Below are positions 20,110 to 30,633 of a stretch of DNA of 64,000 nucleotides, one piece after another. The notes under the pieces were generated by a model. It searched no databases. It was not told where the DNA came from and saw only the letters and a list, made by a program, of their open reading frames with translations. Location of the stretch: contig NZ_FONZ01000002.1 of assembly GCF_900113055.1 (NCBI RefSeq), positions 124,001 through 188,000 of the forward strand. The letters run 5' to 3'. The DNA comes from Flavimobilis marinus. Lineage in GTDB: Bacteria; Actinomycetota; Actinomycetes; Actinomycetales; Cellulomonadaceae. The position numbers and the translations under genes are program-made. Positions within the stretch are counted from its first letter, which is position 1. Every line of letters begins with the position of its first letter.

Positions 20110-20123
20110 TGACGCTCGAAGGG

Positions 20124-20627
20124 TCAGTCGGCGGCGCGCTGCTCCCCGGCGGTCTCCACGACGAGCGGGCTGGTCGGCCTCACGTGCACGGGAAAATTGA
20201 CGGATCGGGAGAGGAAGCAGTGCTGATGGGCGAGGTGGTGGACGGGCTCCAGGGCCGAGGGGTCGGTGTCGCCGTCGATCTCCACCCGGGGATGCAGCGT
20301 CACCTCCGTGAACTGTCCGGCGCCCGCCGACTCGACCCGCATGGTGCCCGTGGCCTCGTCGCTGTAGCCGCGCACCGTCAGGCCCGCCGCTGCAGCGAGG
20401 TGCAGGAACCACAGCATGTGGCACTGGGCGATCGACGCGACGAACAGCTCCTCAGGGTTGTGGCGTGCGGGGTCGCCGCGGAACGCGGGATCCGCCGAAC
20501 CCAGGATGGGCGGCTTGTCCGCGATCTCGACGACGTGGTCGCGGCTGTAGGCGGTGTAGCTCGACGTGCCGGTCTCGCCGGCCCCCGTCCAGCGGATGGC
20601 GGTCGTGTAGCTGTGCAGTGCTCCCAT
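20124..20627 (-). CDS. OsmC/Ohr-family protein
   Basis: 167 residues of the OsmC fold, a thiol-dependent peroxidase family acting on organic hydroperoxides. The two redox cysteines are visible in SIAQCHMLWFLH (about 79) and HLAHQHCFLSRSVNFPV (about 137). NPEELFVASIAQCHM is the family signature. The ATG giving MGALHSYTTAIRWTG was chosen over one 15 codons upstream because a TACCGT -10 element ends exactly 6 nt before it. It diverges from uvrC with a Crp-type palindrome between them. Confidence 0.88.
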   Translation of the reverse strand: MGALHSYTTAIRWTGAGETGTSSYTAYSRDHVVEIADKPPILGSADPAFRGDPARHNPEELFVASIAQCHMLWFLHLAAAAGLTVRGYSDEATGTMRVESAGAGQFTEVTLHPRVEIDGDTDPSALEPVHHLAHQHCFLSRSVNFPVHVRPTSPLVVETAGEQRAAD

Positions 20628-20633
20628 GGACCG

Positions 20634-20639
20634 ACGGTA
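20634..20639 (-). promoter_or_regulatory. osmC -10 element, leaderless layout
   Basis: On the minus strand TACCGT ends 6 nt before the osmC ATG, the same geometry as in front of uvrA, uvrB and uvrC. The initiation point predicted from it coincides with the start codon. Confidence 0.55.
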
Positions 20640-20657
20640 CCGAAGATTGGTCCAAAG

Positions 20658-20673
20658 TGTGAGGCCGGTCACA
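20658..20673. promoter_or_regulatory. perfect Crp/GlxR-type operator between osmC and uvrC
   Basis: TGTGAGGCCGGTCACA is an exact match to TGTGA-N6-TCACA, extended by one more pair (G at 20657, C at 20674). Its centre lies about 35 bp upstream of the predicted uvrC start of transcription and about 39 bp upstream of that of osmC, so it overlaps the -35 region of both promoters. Confidence 0.75.
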
Positions 20674-20688
20674 CAGGCTGCGCTGTCT

Positions 20689-20694
20689 TAGGCT
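20689..20694 (+). promoter_or_regulatory. uvrC -10 element, leaderless layout
   Basis: TAGGCT ends exactly 6 nt before the uvrC ATG. There is no ribosome binding site, so a leaderless transcript is expected. Confidence 0.6.
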
Positions 20695-20700
20695 CGACGC

Positions 20701-22737
20701 ATGGCTGACCCCATGACGTATCGGCCACGCCCCGGGGAGATCCCCACGGAGCCGGGCGTGTACCGCTTCCGCGACCAGCACCGTCGGGTCATCTACGTCG
20801 GCAAGGCGAAGAACCTGCGCGCGCGCCTCGCGAACTACTTCCAGGACGTGGCCGCGCTGCACCCGCGCACGGCGACCATGGTCACGACGGCCGCGTCCGT
20901 GGAGTGGACGGTCGTCGGCACCGAGGTCGAGGCGCTCGCGCTCGAGTATTCCTGGATCAAGGAGTACGACCCGCGGTTCAACGTGAAGTACCGCGACGAC
21001 AAGTCCTACCCCTACCTGGCGGTGACCATGGGGGAGACCATCCCGCGGGCCCAGGTGATGCGCGGCGCCAAGCGGGCCGGAACCCGGTACTTCGGGCCCT
21101 TCGCGCACGCCTGGGCGATCCGCGAGACGCTCGACCTTCTGCTCCGCGTGTTCCCGGTCCGCACGTGCTCGGCCGGGGTGTACCGGCGGGCCGAGCAGTC
21201 CGGGCGGCCGTGCCTGCTCGGCTACATCGACAAGTGCGCGGCGCCGTGCGTCGGGCGGATCAGCCCCGAGGACCACCGTGCCCTCGCGGAGGACTTCTGC
21301 TCGTTCATGGCCGGGGACACCGCGAAGCACGTGCGGCGCCTGACCAAGGAGATGTCGGCGGCGGCCGAGGCCATGGAGTACGAGCGCGCGGCGGCGCTCC
21401 GGGACGACATCGCCGCCCTGGAGCGCGCCACGGAGAAGAACGCCGTCGTGCTCCAGGACGGGACGGACGCCGACGTCTTCGCCCTGGCCGGCGACGACCT
21501 CGAGGCCGCGGTGCAGGTCTTCCACGTGCGTGGTGGACGGATCCGCGGGCAGCGGGGCTGGGTCGTCGAGAAGGTCGAGGACGTCACCGACGCCGGGCTC
21601 GTCGAGCACCTGCTGCAGCAGGTCTACGGCGTCGTCGACGACGAGGCCGGCGAGGCGCTGGTGCCTCGCGAGGTGCTCGTGCCGGTGCTGCCCGACAACG
21701 TCGACCAGGTCCGCGCCTGGCTCAGCGGGCTGCGCGGCGCGGCGGTCGACGTGCGCGTGCCGCAGCGCGGCGACAAGAAGGCGCTCGCCCAGACGGTCCT
21801 GCGCAACGCGGAGCACGCGCTCGCGCTGCACCGCACCCGCCGCGCGGGCGACCTCACCACCCGCTCGCTGGCGCTGCGCGAGATCCAGGAGGCGCTCGGC
21901 TTGGACGAGGCACCCCTGCGGATCGAGTGCTATGACGTCTCGACCACGCAGGGCACCCACCAGGTCGCCTCGATGGTCGTGTTCGAGGACGGCCTCGCCC
22001 GCAAGAGCGAGTACCGGCACTTCACGATCCGCGGCCCCGAGGGGGAGGGGGCTGCGGACGACACCGCGGCCATGCACGAGGTCATCCGGCGCCGGTTCAG
22101 CCGGTACGTCGCTGAGCGCACGGCGGACCCAGAGGTGCTCCAGCAGGTCGGGATCGACGTCGCGGAGCTCGCGGCCGAGGCGGAGGTCGCGCCCGAGCCG
22201 GACAAGAAGCGGTTCGCGTACCCGCCCAACCTCGTCGTGGTCGACGGCGGGCCGCCGCAGGTGGCCGCAGCGGCACGCGCGCTCGCCGAGCTGGGCATCG
22301 ACGACGTCGCGCTGTGCGGCCTCGCCAAGCGGCTCGAGGAGGTGTGGTTGCCGGGGGAGCCTTACCCGGTCATCCTCGAACGTTCCTCGGAGGGGCTCTA
22401 CCTGCTGCAGCGCGTTCGCGACGAGGCGCACCGCTTCGCGATCAGCCACCATCGCAAGCGGCGCGGCAAGGCGATGACCGTGTCGGTGCTCGACGGCGTC
22501 CCCGGTCTCGGCCCCACGCGTCAGGCCCGGTTGCTCAAGCACTTCGGATCGGTCAAGCGCCTGCGTGCGGCGTCGGCCGAGGAGATCGCGGCGGTGCCTG
22601 GGATGGGCGCGCGCACCGCAGCCCAGGTCGTCGCGGCGCTCGCCCCGGCGGCACCCGCCGAACGCGGCGCGGCGGAGGCCGACGGCGCTGCGAGCGGCGG
22701 CGGTCCCGCGTCCTCGCCTGGCATGCTGGGGGCATGA
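20701..22737 (+). CDS. uvrC: UvrABC system protein C
   Basis: Dual-incision nuclease of nucleotide excision repair. 678 residues: an N-terminal GIY-YIG nuclease ([20 protein letters not shown], about 19-38) for the 3' cut; the cysteine cluster [20 protein letters not shown] and CAAPC; a UVR motif (about 210-245) that binds UvrB; the RNase H-like nuclease with [11 protein letters not shown] and VVDGGPPQV for the 5' cut; and tandem helix-hairpin-helices (about 600-655, [23 protein letters not shown]). Its stop overlaps the rapZ start (ATGA). Confidence 0.97.
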   Translation: MADPMTYRPRPGEIPTEPGVYRFRDQHRRVIYVGKAKNLRARLANYFQDVAALHPRTATMVTTAASVEWTVVGTEVEALALEYSWIKEYDPRFNVKYRDDKSYPYLAVTMGETIPRAQVMRGAKRAGTRYFGPFAHAWAIRETLDLLLRVFPVRTCSAGVYRRAEQSGRPCLLGYIDKCAAPCVGRISPEDHRALAEDFCSFMAGDTAKHVRRLTKEMSAAAEAMEYERAAALRDDIAALERATEKNAVVLQDGTDADVFALAGDDLEAAVQVFHVRGGRIRGQRGWVVEKVEDVTDAGLVEHLLQQVYGVVDDEAGEALVPREVLVPVLPDNVDQVRAWLSGLRGAAVDVRVPQRGDKKALAQTVLRNAEHALALHRTRRAGDLTTRSLALREIQEALGLDEAPLRIECYDVSTTQGTHQVASMVVFEDGLARKSEYRHFTIRGPEGEGAADDTAAMHEVIRRRFSRYVAERTADPEVLQQVGIDVAELAAEAEVAPEPDKKRFAYPPNLVVVDGGPPQVAAAARALAELGIDDVALCGLAKRLEEVWLPGEPYPVILERSSEGLYLLQRVRDEAHRFAISHHRKRRGKAMTVSVLDGVPGLGPTRQARLLKHFGSVKRLRAASAEEIAAVPGMGARTAAQVVAALAPAAPAERGAAEADGAASGGGPASSPGMLGA

Positions 22738-23714
22738 CGCCGGACGAGAGACCCCCCGCACCGACGGCCCCCACGCCCCCGGACCCGCGCTCGCCGCGCA
22801 CGGCGCCGCACGGCGTGCCCGCGCTCGAGGCAGCCGCACACCTGCCAGCCCCGGAGGCGACCCAGGTCGTGATCATCACGGGCATGTCCGGAGCCGGCCG
22901 GACGCGCGCAGCGGCGGAGCTCGAGGACCTCGGCTGGTACGTGATCGACAACCTGCCGCCAACGATGCTCGCCCCGCTGGTCGACATGTCGAAGCACGGC
23001 GGCGGCGCGCTCCGGCAGTTCGCCGCGGTGGTCGACGTGCGCGGCCGCGAGTTCTTCGACGACCTCGTGCACGTGGTCGCACAGCTGCGCGACCAGCAGG
23101 TCGACTACCGGATGATGTTCCTCGACGCCTCGGACGAGGTGCTCGTGCGCCGCTACGAGCAGGTGCGCCGCCCGCACCCGCTCCAGGGCGACGGCAGGCT
23201 GCTGGACGGGATCACCGAGGAGCGCGCCCTGCTCGCGGACATCCGTAAGCGCGCCGACGTCGTCATCGACACCAGCACCCTGAACGTCCACGACCTGGGG
23301 CGCGAGGTGCGGGCCGCGATCACGGACGGCGCGGAGCACGCGCTGCGGGTCAACGTGCTCTCGTTCGGCTTCAAGTACGGGATCCCGCTCGACGCCGACC
23401 ACGTCGCGGACGTGCGGTTCCTCCCGAACCCCTACTGGGTGAGCGAGCTGCGGCACCTGTCGGGACGCGACGAGCCCGTGCGGGACTACGTCCTGGGCCT
23501 CGACGCCGCGGGAACGTTCATCGAGCGCTACGTCCACGCGCTGGAGCCCGTGTTCGCGGGCTACCTCGGGGAGGAGAAGCGCTACGTGACCCTCGCGGTC
23601 GGCTGCACGGGCGGAAAGCACCGGTCGGTCGCGATCTCCGAGGAGATCGGCCGTCTGCTGCGCTCGCAGGGGCACCGGGTGGTGGTGACCGCGCGTGACC
23701 TCGGCAAGGAGTAG
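22734..23714 (+). CDS. rapZ: RapZ/YvcJ-like nucleotide-binding protein
   Basis: 326 residues. The P-loop reads [11 protein letters not shown] (about 50-60), with arginine in place of the usual Walker A lysine, a substitution I recall as normal in actinobacterial members. Further family signatures are [55 protein letters not shown] and [10 protein letters not shown]. The E. coli protein is an RNA-binding adaptor controlling glucosamine synthesis; the actinobacterial role is less clear. The proline-rich first 40 residues are not conserved. It is coupled to uvrC (ATGA) and overlaps yvcK by 20 bp, forming the conserved rapZ-yvcK-whiA block. Confidence 0.93.
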   Translation: MTPDERPPAPTAPTPPDPRSPRTAPHGVPALEAAAHLPAPEATQVVIITGMSGAGRTRAAAELEDLGWYVIDNLPPTMLAPLVDMSKHGGGALRQFAAVVDVRGREFFDDLVHVVAQLRDQQVDYRMMFLDASDEVLVRRYEQVRRPHPLQGDGRLLDGITEERALLADIRKRADVVIDTSTLNVHDLGREVRAAITDGAEHALRVNVLSFGFKYGIPLDADHVADVRFLPNPYWVSELRHLSGRDEPVRDYVLGLDAAGTFIERYVHALEPVFAGYLGEEKRYVTLAVGCTGGKHRSVAISEEIGRLLRSQGHRVVVTARDLGKE

Positions 23715-24684
23715 GAGCGGGCGCCTCACCGAGCGCTCCGGCCCTGCGGTGGTCGCGCTCGGCGGGGGCCACGGGCTGGCAGCCAGCCTGGGGGCGCTGC
23801 GGCGCATGACCGACCGGCTCACGGCGGTCGTGACTGTGGCCGACGACGGCGGTTCCTCCGGCCGCCTCCGTGCCGAGCTCGACGTGCTGCCGCCGGGGGA
23901 CCTGCGGATGGCGCTCGCTGCGCTGTGCGACGAGTCCGAGTGGGGCTTGACCTGGCGTGACCTCCTGCAGCACCGGTTCACCTCGCCCGGAAGCCTGGAC
24001 CAGCACGCGGTGGGCAACCTGCTGATCGTCGCGCTCTGGGAGATCCTCGACGACCCCGTCCAGGGGCTCGACTGGGTGGGCCGGCTCCTCGGGGCCCGTG
24101 GCCGCGTCCTGCCGATGGCGTCGGTCCCGCTCGCGATCTCCGCCCGCGTGCGGGGCTCCGACCGCGTCGTCGTCGGGCAGAGCCACGTCGCGACGTGCGA
24201 CGAGGAGATCGAGGAGGTCGTGCTCGACCCGGCGGACCCGCCCGCGTGCCCGGAGTCCGTGGAGGCCGTCCGTGCCGCCGACTGGGTGATCCTGGGCCCG
24301 GGTTCCTGGTACACCTCGGTGATGCCCCACGTGCTCGTGCCCGAGCTCGCGCGGGCATTGCACGAGACGACGGCGCGCACGTGCCTCACGCTGAACCTGA
24401 GCAGCGAGGACGGCGAGGCGCGCGGGTTGACCCCGGCCGGGCACCTGGACGCCCTCGCCAAGCACGACCCGGAGCTTCGGGTGGACGTCGTGCTCGCGGA
24501 CCCCACGGTCGTCGACGACGTGGAGGACCTCGAGGCCGCGGCGCGCCGGCTGGGGGCGCGGTTGCTGATGCGCCAGGTGCGCCGGGGCGACGGCACCCCC
24601 CACCACGACCCGCTCCGCCTCGCCGCCGCCTACCAGGACGTGTTCGACGACTTCCTGGGCGACGTGGGGACGCCCGCCCGGTGA
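23695..24684 (+). CDS. yvcK: YvcK/CofD-like gluconeogenesis factor
   Basis: 329 residues with [18 protein letters not shown] (about 18-35), [13 protein letters not shown] (about 47-59), PPGDLR, the central GNLLI, and [18 protein letters not shown] (about 198-215), the nucleotide-sugar binding core of this family. In Bacillus and mycobacteria it links carbon metabolism to cell-wall synthesis. The GTG start lies 20 bp inside rapZ; a later in-frame GTG (GPAVVALGG) is a possible but very late alternative. The adjacent whiA completes the conserved triad. Confidence 0.92.
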   Translation: MTSARSRSGRLTERSGPAVVALGGGHGLAASLGALRRMTDRLTAVVTVADDGGSSGRLRAELDVLPPGDLRMALAALCDESEWGLTWRDLLQHRFTSPGSLDQHAVGNLLIVALWEILDDPVQGLDWVGRLLGARGRVLPMASVPLAISARVRGSDRVVVGQSHVATCDEEIEEVVLDPADPPACPESVEAVRAADWVILGPGSWYTSVMPHVLVPELARALHETTARTCLTLNLSSEDGEARGLTPAGHLDALAKHDPELRVDVVLADPTVVDDVEDLEAAARRLGARLLMRQVRRGDGTPHHDPLRLAAAYQDVFDDFLGDVGTPAR

Positions 24685-24700
24685 TGGCAAGATGACCCCC

Positions 24701-25681
24701 ATGGCGCTGACGGCACAGGTGAAGGACGAGCTCGCTCGTCTCAAGGTGGACAAGACGAGCTGTCGGAAGGCTGAGGTCTCGACGCTGCTGCGATTCGCGG
24801 GAGGCCTCCACATCATCTCGGGGCGCATCGTCATCGAGGCGGAGCTGGACACGGGCGTCGTCGCCCGGCGGCTCAAGGCGGTCCTGAGCGAGGTCTACGG
24901 CGCCGCGAGCGACGTCGTCGTCGTGTCGCCCGGAGGCCTGCGGCGCAGCAGCCGGTACGTGGTGCGCGTCGTGAAGGACGGGGAGTCGCTGGCGCGCCAG
25001 ACGGGGCTGCTCGACGCGCGGGGACGCCCGGTGCGGGGCCTGCCTCCGCAGATCGTCTCGAGCGGGCTCGACGAGGCAGAGGCCGCGTGGCGTGGCGCCT
25101 TCCTCGCGCACGGTTCGCTCACCGAGCCCGGACGGTCGTCCGCCCTCGAGATCACCTGCCCCGGCCCGGAGGCCGCCCTCGCCCTGGTGGGCGCGGCACG
25201 CCGCCTGCAGATCTCGGCAAAGGCGCGCGAGGTGCGCGGGGTGGACCGGGTGGTCGTCCGCGACGGGGACGCGATCTCCGTGCTGCTGCGCCGGCTCGGC
25301 GCGGACGAGACCGCGAAGGTCTGGGACGAGCGGCGCGCCCGGCGCGAGGTCCGCGGCACCGCCAACCGGCTGGCCAACTTCGACGACGCGAACCTGCGAC
25401 GCTCGGCCCGTGCGGCCGTGGCCGCCGGAGCCCGCGTGGAGCGCGCGTTCGAGATCCTCGGCGCCGAGCTGCCGGAGCACCTGCGGGAGGCCGGCGAGCT
25501 CCGGCTGGCCCACAAGCAGGCTTCGCTCGAGGAACTCGGACAGCTCGCCGTGCCGCCGCTGACCAAGGACGCGGTGGCCGGCCGGATCCGCCGATTGCTG
25601 GCGACCGCAGACAAGCGCGCGCACGATCTCGGCATCCCGGACACCGAGGCGGGGCTCGGCCCGGAGTACCTCGATCTCTGA
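24701..25681 (+). CDS. whiA: sporulation/cell-division regulator WhiA
   Basis: 326 residues: an N-terminal LAGLIDADG-homing-endonuclease-like domain ([41 protein letters not shown]) and a C-terminal helix-turn-helix ([31 protein letters not shown], about 272-302 in pieces). It controls sporulation and division genes in Streptomyces and is also kept in non-sporulating actinobacteria. The ATG giving [15 protein letters not shown] was chosen by family pattern; an ATG three codons earlier is in frame. Two arginine-rich residues in the linker are as in relatives. Confidence 0.95.
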   Translation: MALTAQVKDELARLKVDKTSCRKAEVSTLLRFAGGLHIISGRIVIEAELDTGVVARRLKAVLSEVYGAASDVVVVSPGGLRRSSRYVVRVVKDGESLARQTGLLDARGRPVRGLPPQIVSSGLDEAEAAWRGAFLAHGSLTEPGRSSALEITCPGPEAALALVGAARRLQISAKAREVRGVDRVVVRDGDAISVLLRRLGADETAKVWDERRARREVRGTANRLANFDDANLRRSARAAVAAGARVERAFEILGAELPEHLREAGELRLAHKQASLEELGQLAVPPLTKDAVAGRIRRLLATADKRAHDLGIPDTEAGLGPEYLDL

Positions 25682-25761
25682 GCCCGTCGGGCGCGCACGC
25701 ACCACGTGTCCAGGGCGGCGAGGCCTGGACGTTCGTCCCAACGCCCAGCCACGAATCGGTA

Positions 25762-25767
25762 TAGGCT
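25762..25767 (+). promoter_or_regulatory. probable gap promoter -10
   Basis: TAGGCT within GGTATAGGCTGAG at 25762-25767 is the best -10 candidate in the 231-bp whiA-gap gap. It implies a leader of about 140 nt. A convincing -35 is not visible. Confidence 0.35.
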
Positions 25768-25885
25768 GAGGTCGTTCGGTGATGCGGGACACAAGCGAAG
25801 CCCTCGTGGCGACACAGGTGTCCTCGTGTCTCATCCGCGTACATCGACGTACGTCCAGTTCGTCAACAACCGTGTGCGTCGGTAG

Positions 25886-26917
<1,032 letters not shown>

Positions 26918-26948
26918 CTCGCGTCACCGCGAATCACTGACTGACATG

Positions 26949-26993
26949 CGTCCGCGTGTGCTCGGGGGCCTTGCTCTCGAGCACACGCGGACG
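26949..26993 (+). terminator. strong terminator between gap and pgk
   Basis: A perfect 16-bp stem (CGTCCGCGTGTGCTCG at 26949-26964 with its complement at 26978-26993) encloses a 13-nt loop and is followed by TCGTCTTTCC. It lies 31 bp after the gap stop and would set gap expression above that of pgk. Confidence 0.8.
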
Positions 26994-27058
26994 TCGTCTT
27001 TCCCCCTGAACGTCGCTCATCCATGCTCATGCATGCCCACCCGTAACCGGAGTGCCCT

Positions 27059-28255
27059 GTGAAGACCATCGCTGACCTCGGCGAGCTGCGCGGCAAGCGC
27101 GTGCTCGTCCGTTCCGACTTCAACGTCCCCCTCGACGGCTCGACGATCACCGACGACGGCCGCATCCGTGCCGCGCTGCCGACCCTCAAGCTGCTCACGG
27201 ACGCCGGTGCGAAGGTCGTCGTCACCGCGCACCTCGGCCGGCCCAAGGGCGCCCCCGAGGCCAAGTACTCGCTCGCGCCCGTCGCCGCCCGCCTGGGCGA
27301 GCTGCTCGGCACCACCGTCACCCTCGCGCAGGACACCGTCGGCGAGAGCGCCAAGGCCACCGTCGCCGCGCTCAGCGAGGGTGAGGTAGCGCTGCTCGAG
27401 AACATCCGCTTCGACGCGCGCGAGACGTCGAAGGACGAGAGCGAGCGCGCTGCGCTCGCCGCAGACCTCGCCGAGCTCGCCGACGCCTACGTGTCGGACG
27501 GCTTCGGCGTCGTGCACCGCAAGCAGGCCTCGGTCTACGACATCGCGCAGGTGCTGCCCGCCGCGGTCGGCGAGCTCGTCCTCAAGGAGGTCGACTCGCT
27601 GAAGCGCGCGACGGAGGACCCCCAGCGGCCGTACGCGGTCGTCCTCGGTGGCTCCAAGGTCTCCGACAAGCTCGGCGTGATCGCGAACCTGCTCGAGAAG
27701 GCCGACCGCCTGCTCATCGGCGGGGGCATGGTCTTCACGTTCCTCGCGGCGCAGGGCCACTCGGTGGGCAAGTCCCTCCTCGAGGAGGACCAGGTCGAGA
27801 CGGTGAAGGGCTACCTCGCCAAGGCCGCTGAGCGTGGCGTCGAGATCGTGCTCCCCACCGACATCGTCGCAGCGGACTCGTTCGCCGCCGACGCCCCGCA
27901 CGACGTCGTGCCCGCGGACGCTATCCCCGACGCGCGGATGGGCCTGGACATCGGCCCCGAGTCGGCGAAGCTCTTCGCGAGCAAGCTCGCGGACGCCAAG
28001 ACGATCGTGTGGAACGGCCCGATGGGCGTGTTCGAGTTCGACGCGTTCGCAGGCGGCACGCGCGCCGTGGCCCAGGCGATGATCGATGCGACGGCCGCTG
28101 GAGCGTTCTCGATCGTCGGCGGCGGCGACTCGGCCGCAGCCGTGCGCATCCTCGGGTTCGACGAGGCCAGCTTCAGCCACATCTCCACCGGTGGCGGCGC
28201 GAGCCTCGAATTCCTCGAGGGCAAGTCGCTCCCGGGCATCGCCGTCCTCTCCTGA
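27059..28255 (+). CDS. pgk: phosphoglycerate kinase
   Basis: Makes ATP from 1,3-bisphosphoglycerate. 398 residues with [13 protein letters not shown] (about 15-27), HLGRPKG, LENIRF, the nucleotide-binding GGSKVSDK and the C-terminal GGGDSAAAV and [13 protein letters not shown]. The GTG start has GGAG 6 nt upstream. tpiA follows 43 bp downstream. Confidence 0.98.
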   Translation: MKTIADLGELRGKRVLVRSDFNVPLDGSTITDDGRIRAALPTLKLLTDAGAKVVVTAHLGRPKGAPEAKYSLAPVAARLGELLGTTVTLAQDTVGESAKATVAALSEGEVALLENIRFDARETSKDESERAALAADLAELADAYVSDGFGVVHRKQASVYDIAQVLPAAVGELVLKEVDSLKRATEDPQRPYAVVLGGSKVSDKLGVIANLLEKADRLLIGGGMVFTFLAAQGHSVGKSLLEEDQVETVKGYLAKAAERGVEIVLPTDIVAADSFAADAPHDVVPADAIPDARMGLDIGPESAKLFASKLADAKTIVWNGPMGVFEFDAFAGGTRAVAQAMIDATAAGAFSIVGGGDSAAAVRILGFDEASFSHISTGGGASLEFLEGKSLPGIAVLS

Positions 28256-28298
28256 CCCACCGCGCCCCAGCGGCGCACCCCTGACGAAAGGCACCATC

Positions 28299-29093
28299 GT
28301 GGCCAGCAGCCGTACCCCGCTCATCGCGGGCAACTGGAAGATGAACAAGGACCACAACGAGGCCATCCACCTCGTGCAGAAGCTCGCGTGGTCCCTCAAG
28401 GACGCCAAGCACGACTTCGGCGCCGTCGAGGTCACCGTGCTGGTGCCCTTCACGGACCTGCGCAGCGTGCAGACGCTCGTCGACGCCGACAAGCTGGAGC
28501 TCACCTACGGGGCACAGGACGTCTCGGCGCACGCCTCGGGCGCCTACACGGGTGAGATCTCGCCCGTGTTCCTGTCGAAGCTCGGCGTCACCTACGTGGC
28601 GGTCGGGCACTCCGAGCGTCGCCAGTACCACGGTGAGGACGACGCGCTCGTCGCGGCCAAGTCCAAGGCGGCCCTGGCCGAGGGCCTCGTGCCGATCATC
28701 TGCGTGGGCGAGGGCCTCGACGTCCGCAAGGCGGGCGAGCAGGTTCCGTACACGCTCGCCCAGGTCGACGGCGCGCTCGAGGGCCTGAGCGCGGAGGAAG
28801 CCGCGAAGGTCGTCATCGCGTACGAGCCCGTCTGGGCGATCGGCACGGGCGAGGTCGCCACGCCGGCCGACGCTCAGGAGGTCGCTGGTGCGATCCGCGC
28901 CCGCCTCGCGGAGCTTTACTCGGCGGAGCTCGCCGCGGGCGTCCGGGTGCTGTACGGCGGCTCGGTGAAGTCCAGCAGCATCGCCGAGCTCATGGCTGAG
29001 GCAGACGTCGACGGCGCCCTCGTGGGTGGCGCAAGCCTTGACCCCGAGGAGTTCGCGAAGATCGCGCGCTTCGGGGAGCACACCGGCGCCTGA
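28299..29093 (+). CDS. tpiA: triosephosphate isomerase
   Basis: Interconverts dihydroxyacetone phosphate and glyceraldehyde 3-phosphate. 264 residues with [12 protein letters not shown] (catalytic Lys), [12 protein letters not shown] (catalytic His, about 102), [15 protein letters not shown] (catalytic Glu near 173) and the phosphate-binding YGGSVKSSS. The GTG start follows GAAAGG with a 7-nt gap and gives [16 protein letters not shown]. Confidence 0.98.
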   Translation: MASSRTPLIAGNWKMNKDHNEAIHLVQKLAWSLKDAKHDFGAVEVTVLVPFTDLRSVQTLVDADKLELTYGAQDVSAHASGAYTGEISPVFLSKLGVTYVAVGHSERRQYHGEDDALVAAKSKAALAEGLVPIICVGEGLDVRKAGEQVPYTLAQVDGALEGLSAEEAAKVVIAYEPVWAIGTGEVATPADAQEVAGAIRARLAELYSAELAAGVRVLYGGSVKSSSIAELMAEADVDGALVGGASLDPEEFAKIARFGEHTGA

Positions 29094-29109
29094 GGCGCCG
29101 TGACCGGCT

Positions 29110-29167
29110 CCGGACCGCGGTCCGACCAACGCTCCTCGGCGGGGCTGGTGGTCGGATCGCGGTCCGG
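29110..29167 (+). terminator. long hairpin between tpiA and secG
   Basis: Bases 29110-29128 pair with 29149-29167 over 19 bp with a single G-T wobble, leaving a 20-nt loop. It starts 16 bp after the tpiA stop, and a TAATCT -10 element for secG lies 5 bp beyond it. Most simply a terminator or attenuator isolating tpiA from secG. Confidence 0.6.
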
Positions 29168-29172
29168 TGGCC

Positions 29173-29178
29173 TAATCT
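29173..29178 (+). promoter_or_regulatory. secG -10 element
   Basis: TAATCT at 29173-29178, right after the tpiA hairpin and about 60 nt before secG. Confidence 0.45.
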
Positions 29179-29238
29179 TGACCGACGGAACCGCCGTCGT
29201 GCCTCGCCGGGGCACCGTAGAAGGAGAATCCCGCACTC

Positions 29239-29481
29239 GTGGACACCCTGAACGTCATCCTCCAGGTCATCCTGGTCATCACCAGCCTGCTCATGATCCT
29301 GCTCGTGCTGATGCACAAGGGCAAGGGCGGGGGCCTGTCGGACATGTTCGGGGGAGGGGTGTCGACCGGAGTGGGCAGCTCGGGAGTCGCCGAGCGGAAT
29401 CTGAACCGGCTGACGATCTCGTTCGCACTCGTGTGGGTGCTCACGGTCGTCCTGCTGGGGCTCGTGCAGAAGGTCAGCTAG
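29239..29481 (+). CDS. secG: preprotein translocase subunit SecG
   Basis: 80 residues, the usual length, with two membrane segments (about 7-25 and 57-75) separated by the glycine-rich loop KGKGGGLSDMFGGGVSTGVG, a signature of SecG. It is an accessory part of the SecYEG channel. GTG start, AAGGAG upstream at 11 nt. Placement after tpiA is conserved in actinobacteria. Confidence 0.95.
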   Translation: MDTLNVILQVILVITSLLMILLVLMHKGKGGGLSDMFGGGVSTGVGSSGVAERNLNRLTISFALVWVLTVVLLGLVQKVS

Positions 29482-29516
29482 CGCCTTCGGGCGCGTCGAG
29501 GTAACAGGGGATAGAC

Positions 29517-29867
29517 GTGGCTGGTGGGGGAAGCGCGATCAAGGGGTCGCGAGTCGGAGCGGGACCGATGGGCGAGACGGAGCGGGGCGACAGCGCCGCA
29601 CGCGTCGGCGTCTCGTACTGGTGCGGGAGCGGGCACGAGGTGCGCCCGACCTTCGCCGCGGAGACGGTCATCGAGATTCCTGAGGTCTGGGACTGCCCGC
29701 GCTGCGGCCAGCCCGCAGGCCGCGACCGGCTGCACCCGCCCAGCGCCGGGCGGAACGAGCCGTACAAGACGCACCTCGCGTACGTGAAGGAGCGTCGCAC
29801 CGAGAAGGACGGGGACGCGATCCTCGACGAGGCGCTCGCCGCGCTGCGCGCACGCCGCAGAGGCTAG
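29517..29867 (+). CDS. rbpA: RNA polymerase-binding protein RbpA
   Basis: 116 residues. RbpA stabilises open complexes by binding the principal sigma factor and is confined to actinobacteria. Visible pieces: an N-terminal flexible segment with IKGSRVGAGPMGE, the core YWCGSGHEVRPTFA with CPRCG (zinc-type cysteines), then the basic linker and sigma-binding helix HLAYVKERRTEKDGDAILDE. GTG start with AGGGGAT about 6 nt upstream. It converges with pgl. Confidence 0.96.
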   Translation: MAGGGSAIKGSRVGAGPMGETERGDSAARVGVSYWCGSGHEVRPTFAAETVIEIPEVWDCPRCGQPAGRDRLHPPSAGRNEPYKTHLAYVKERRTEKDGDAILDEALAALRARRRG

Positions 29868-29898
29868 TCACGCCCGCCTGAGCATGGTGCTGCCCGCG

Positions 29899-30633
29899 TC
29901 ACGGGGTCGCTGAGGCTGCCGCAGCGTCCAGGAGCCACAGGGTGCGCTCGGTGCCGTGGACGGCGGACACGGGAGCCTGAGCGCGATCCTGGGACGCGAG
30001 CCCGGCCGCGACGGCCCCGGCCTTCTCCGCGCCCGCCGCGACGATCCACACCTCACGCGCCTGGTTGATGGCGGCGAAGGTCAGCGACACGCGCAGGGGC
30101 GGCGGCTTGGGGGAGTCGTGCACGCCCGTGGTGGAGCCCGGTGCGTCGAGGGCGACGTGGCCCGGGAACAGCGACGCGACGTGGGCGTCCGGGCCCATGC
30201 CCAGCAGCAGGAGGTCGAACGCTGGCACGTCGGCGCCGTCGGGCGCGTGGGCGCGCAGCGCCTGCGCGTAGCGACTGGCGGCGTCCTCCGGCGTCCCGGG
30301 CCCGGCCGGCATCGGGTGGACGTGGTCGGCGGGGACGGGCAGAGCGTCCAGGAGCGCGTCGCGGGCCTGGGTCTCGTTGCGCTCGGGGTCGCCCGACGCC
30401 ACGAAGCGCTCGTCGCCCCACCAGACGTGCACGTCCGACCAGTCCACGGCGTCGCGCGCCGGATGGTCCGCGACGGCAGCGAGCAGCTTGATCCCGACGG
30501 TGCCGCCCGTGAGGACGACGTGCGCGGGGGAGCGCACCGCCTGGACGTCGCTGAGCCGGGTGAGGAACCGGGCGGCGGCGGCGGCGACCAGGACGTCCTG
30601 GTCGGGGTGGACGACGACGAGGCGCTCGGTCAT
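29899..30633 (-). CDS. pgl: 6-phosphogluconolactonase
   Basis: Hydrolyses 6-phosphogluconolactone in the oxidative pentose phosphate pathway. 244 residues with LTGGTVGIKLL (about 41-51; most relatives have GGS/T), VHVWWGDERFV (about 68-78), ERNETQARDAL and LLLLGMGPDAHVASLFPGH (about 141-159). The ATG start overlaps the opcA stop (ATGA). Last gene of tkt-zwf-opcA-pgl. Confidence 0.94.
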   Translation of the reverse strand: MTERLVVVHPDQDVLVAAAAARFLTRLSDVQAVRSPAHVVLTGGTVGIKLLAAVADHPARDAVDWSDVHVWWGDERFVASGDPERNETQARDALLDALPVPADHVHPMPAGPGTPEDAASRYAQALRAHAPDGADVPAFDLLLLGMGPDAHVASLFPGHVALDAPGSTTGVHDSPKPPPLRVSLTFAAINQAREVWIVAAGAEKAGAVAAGLASQDRAQAPVSAVHGTERTLWLLDAAAASATP

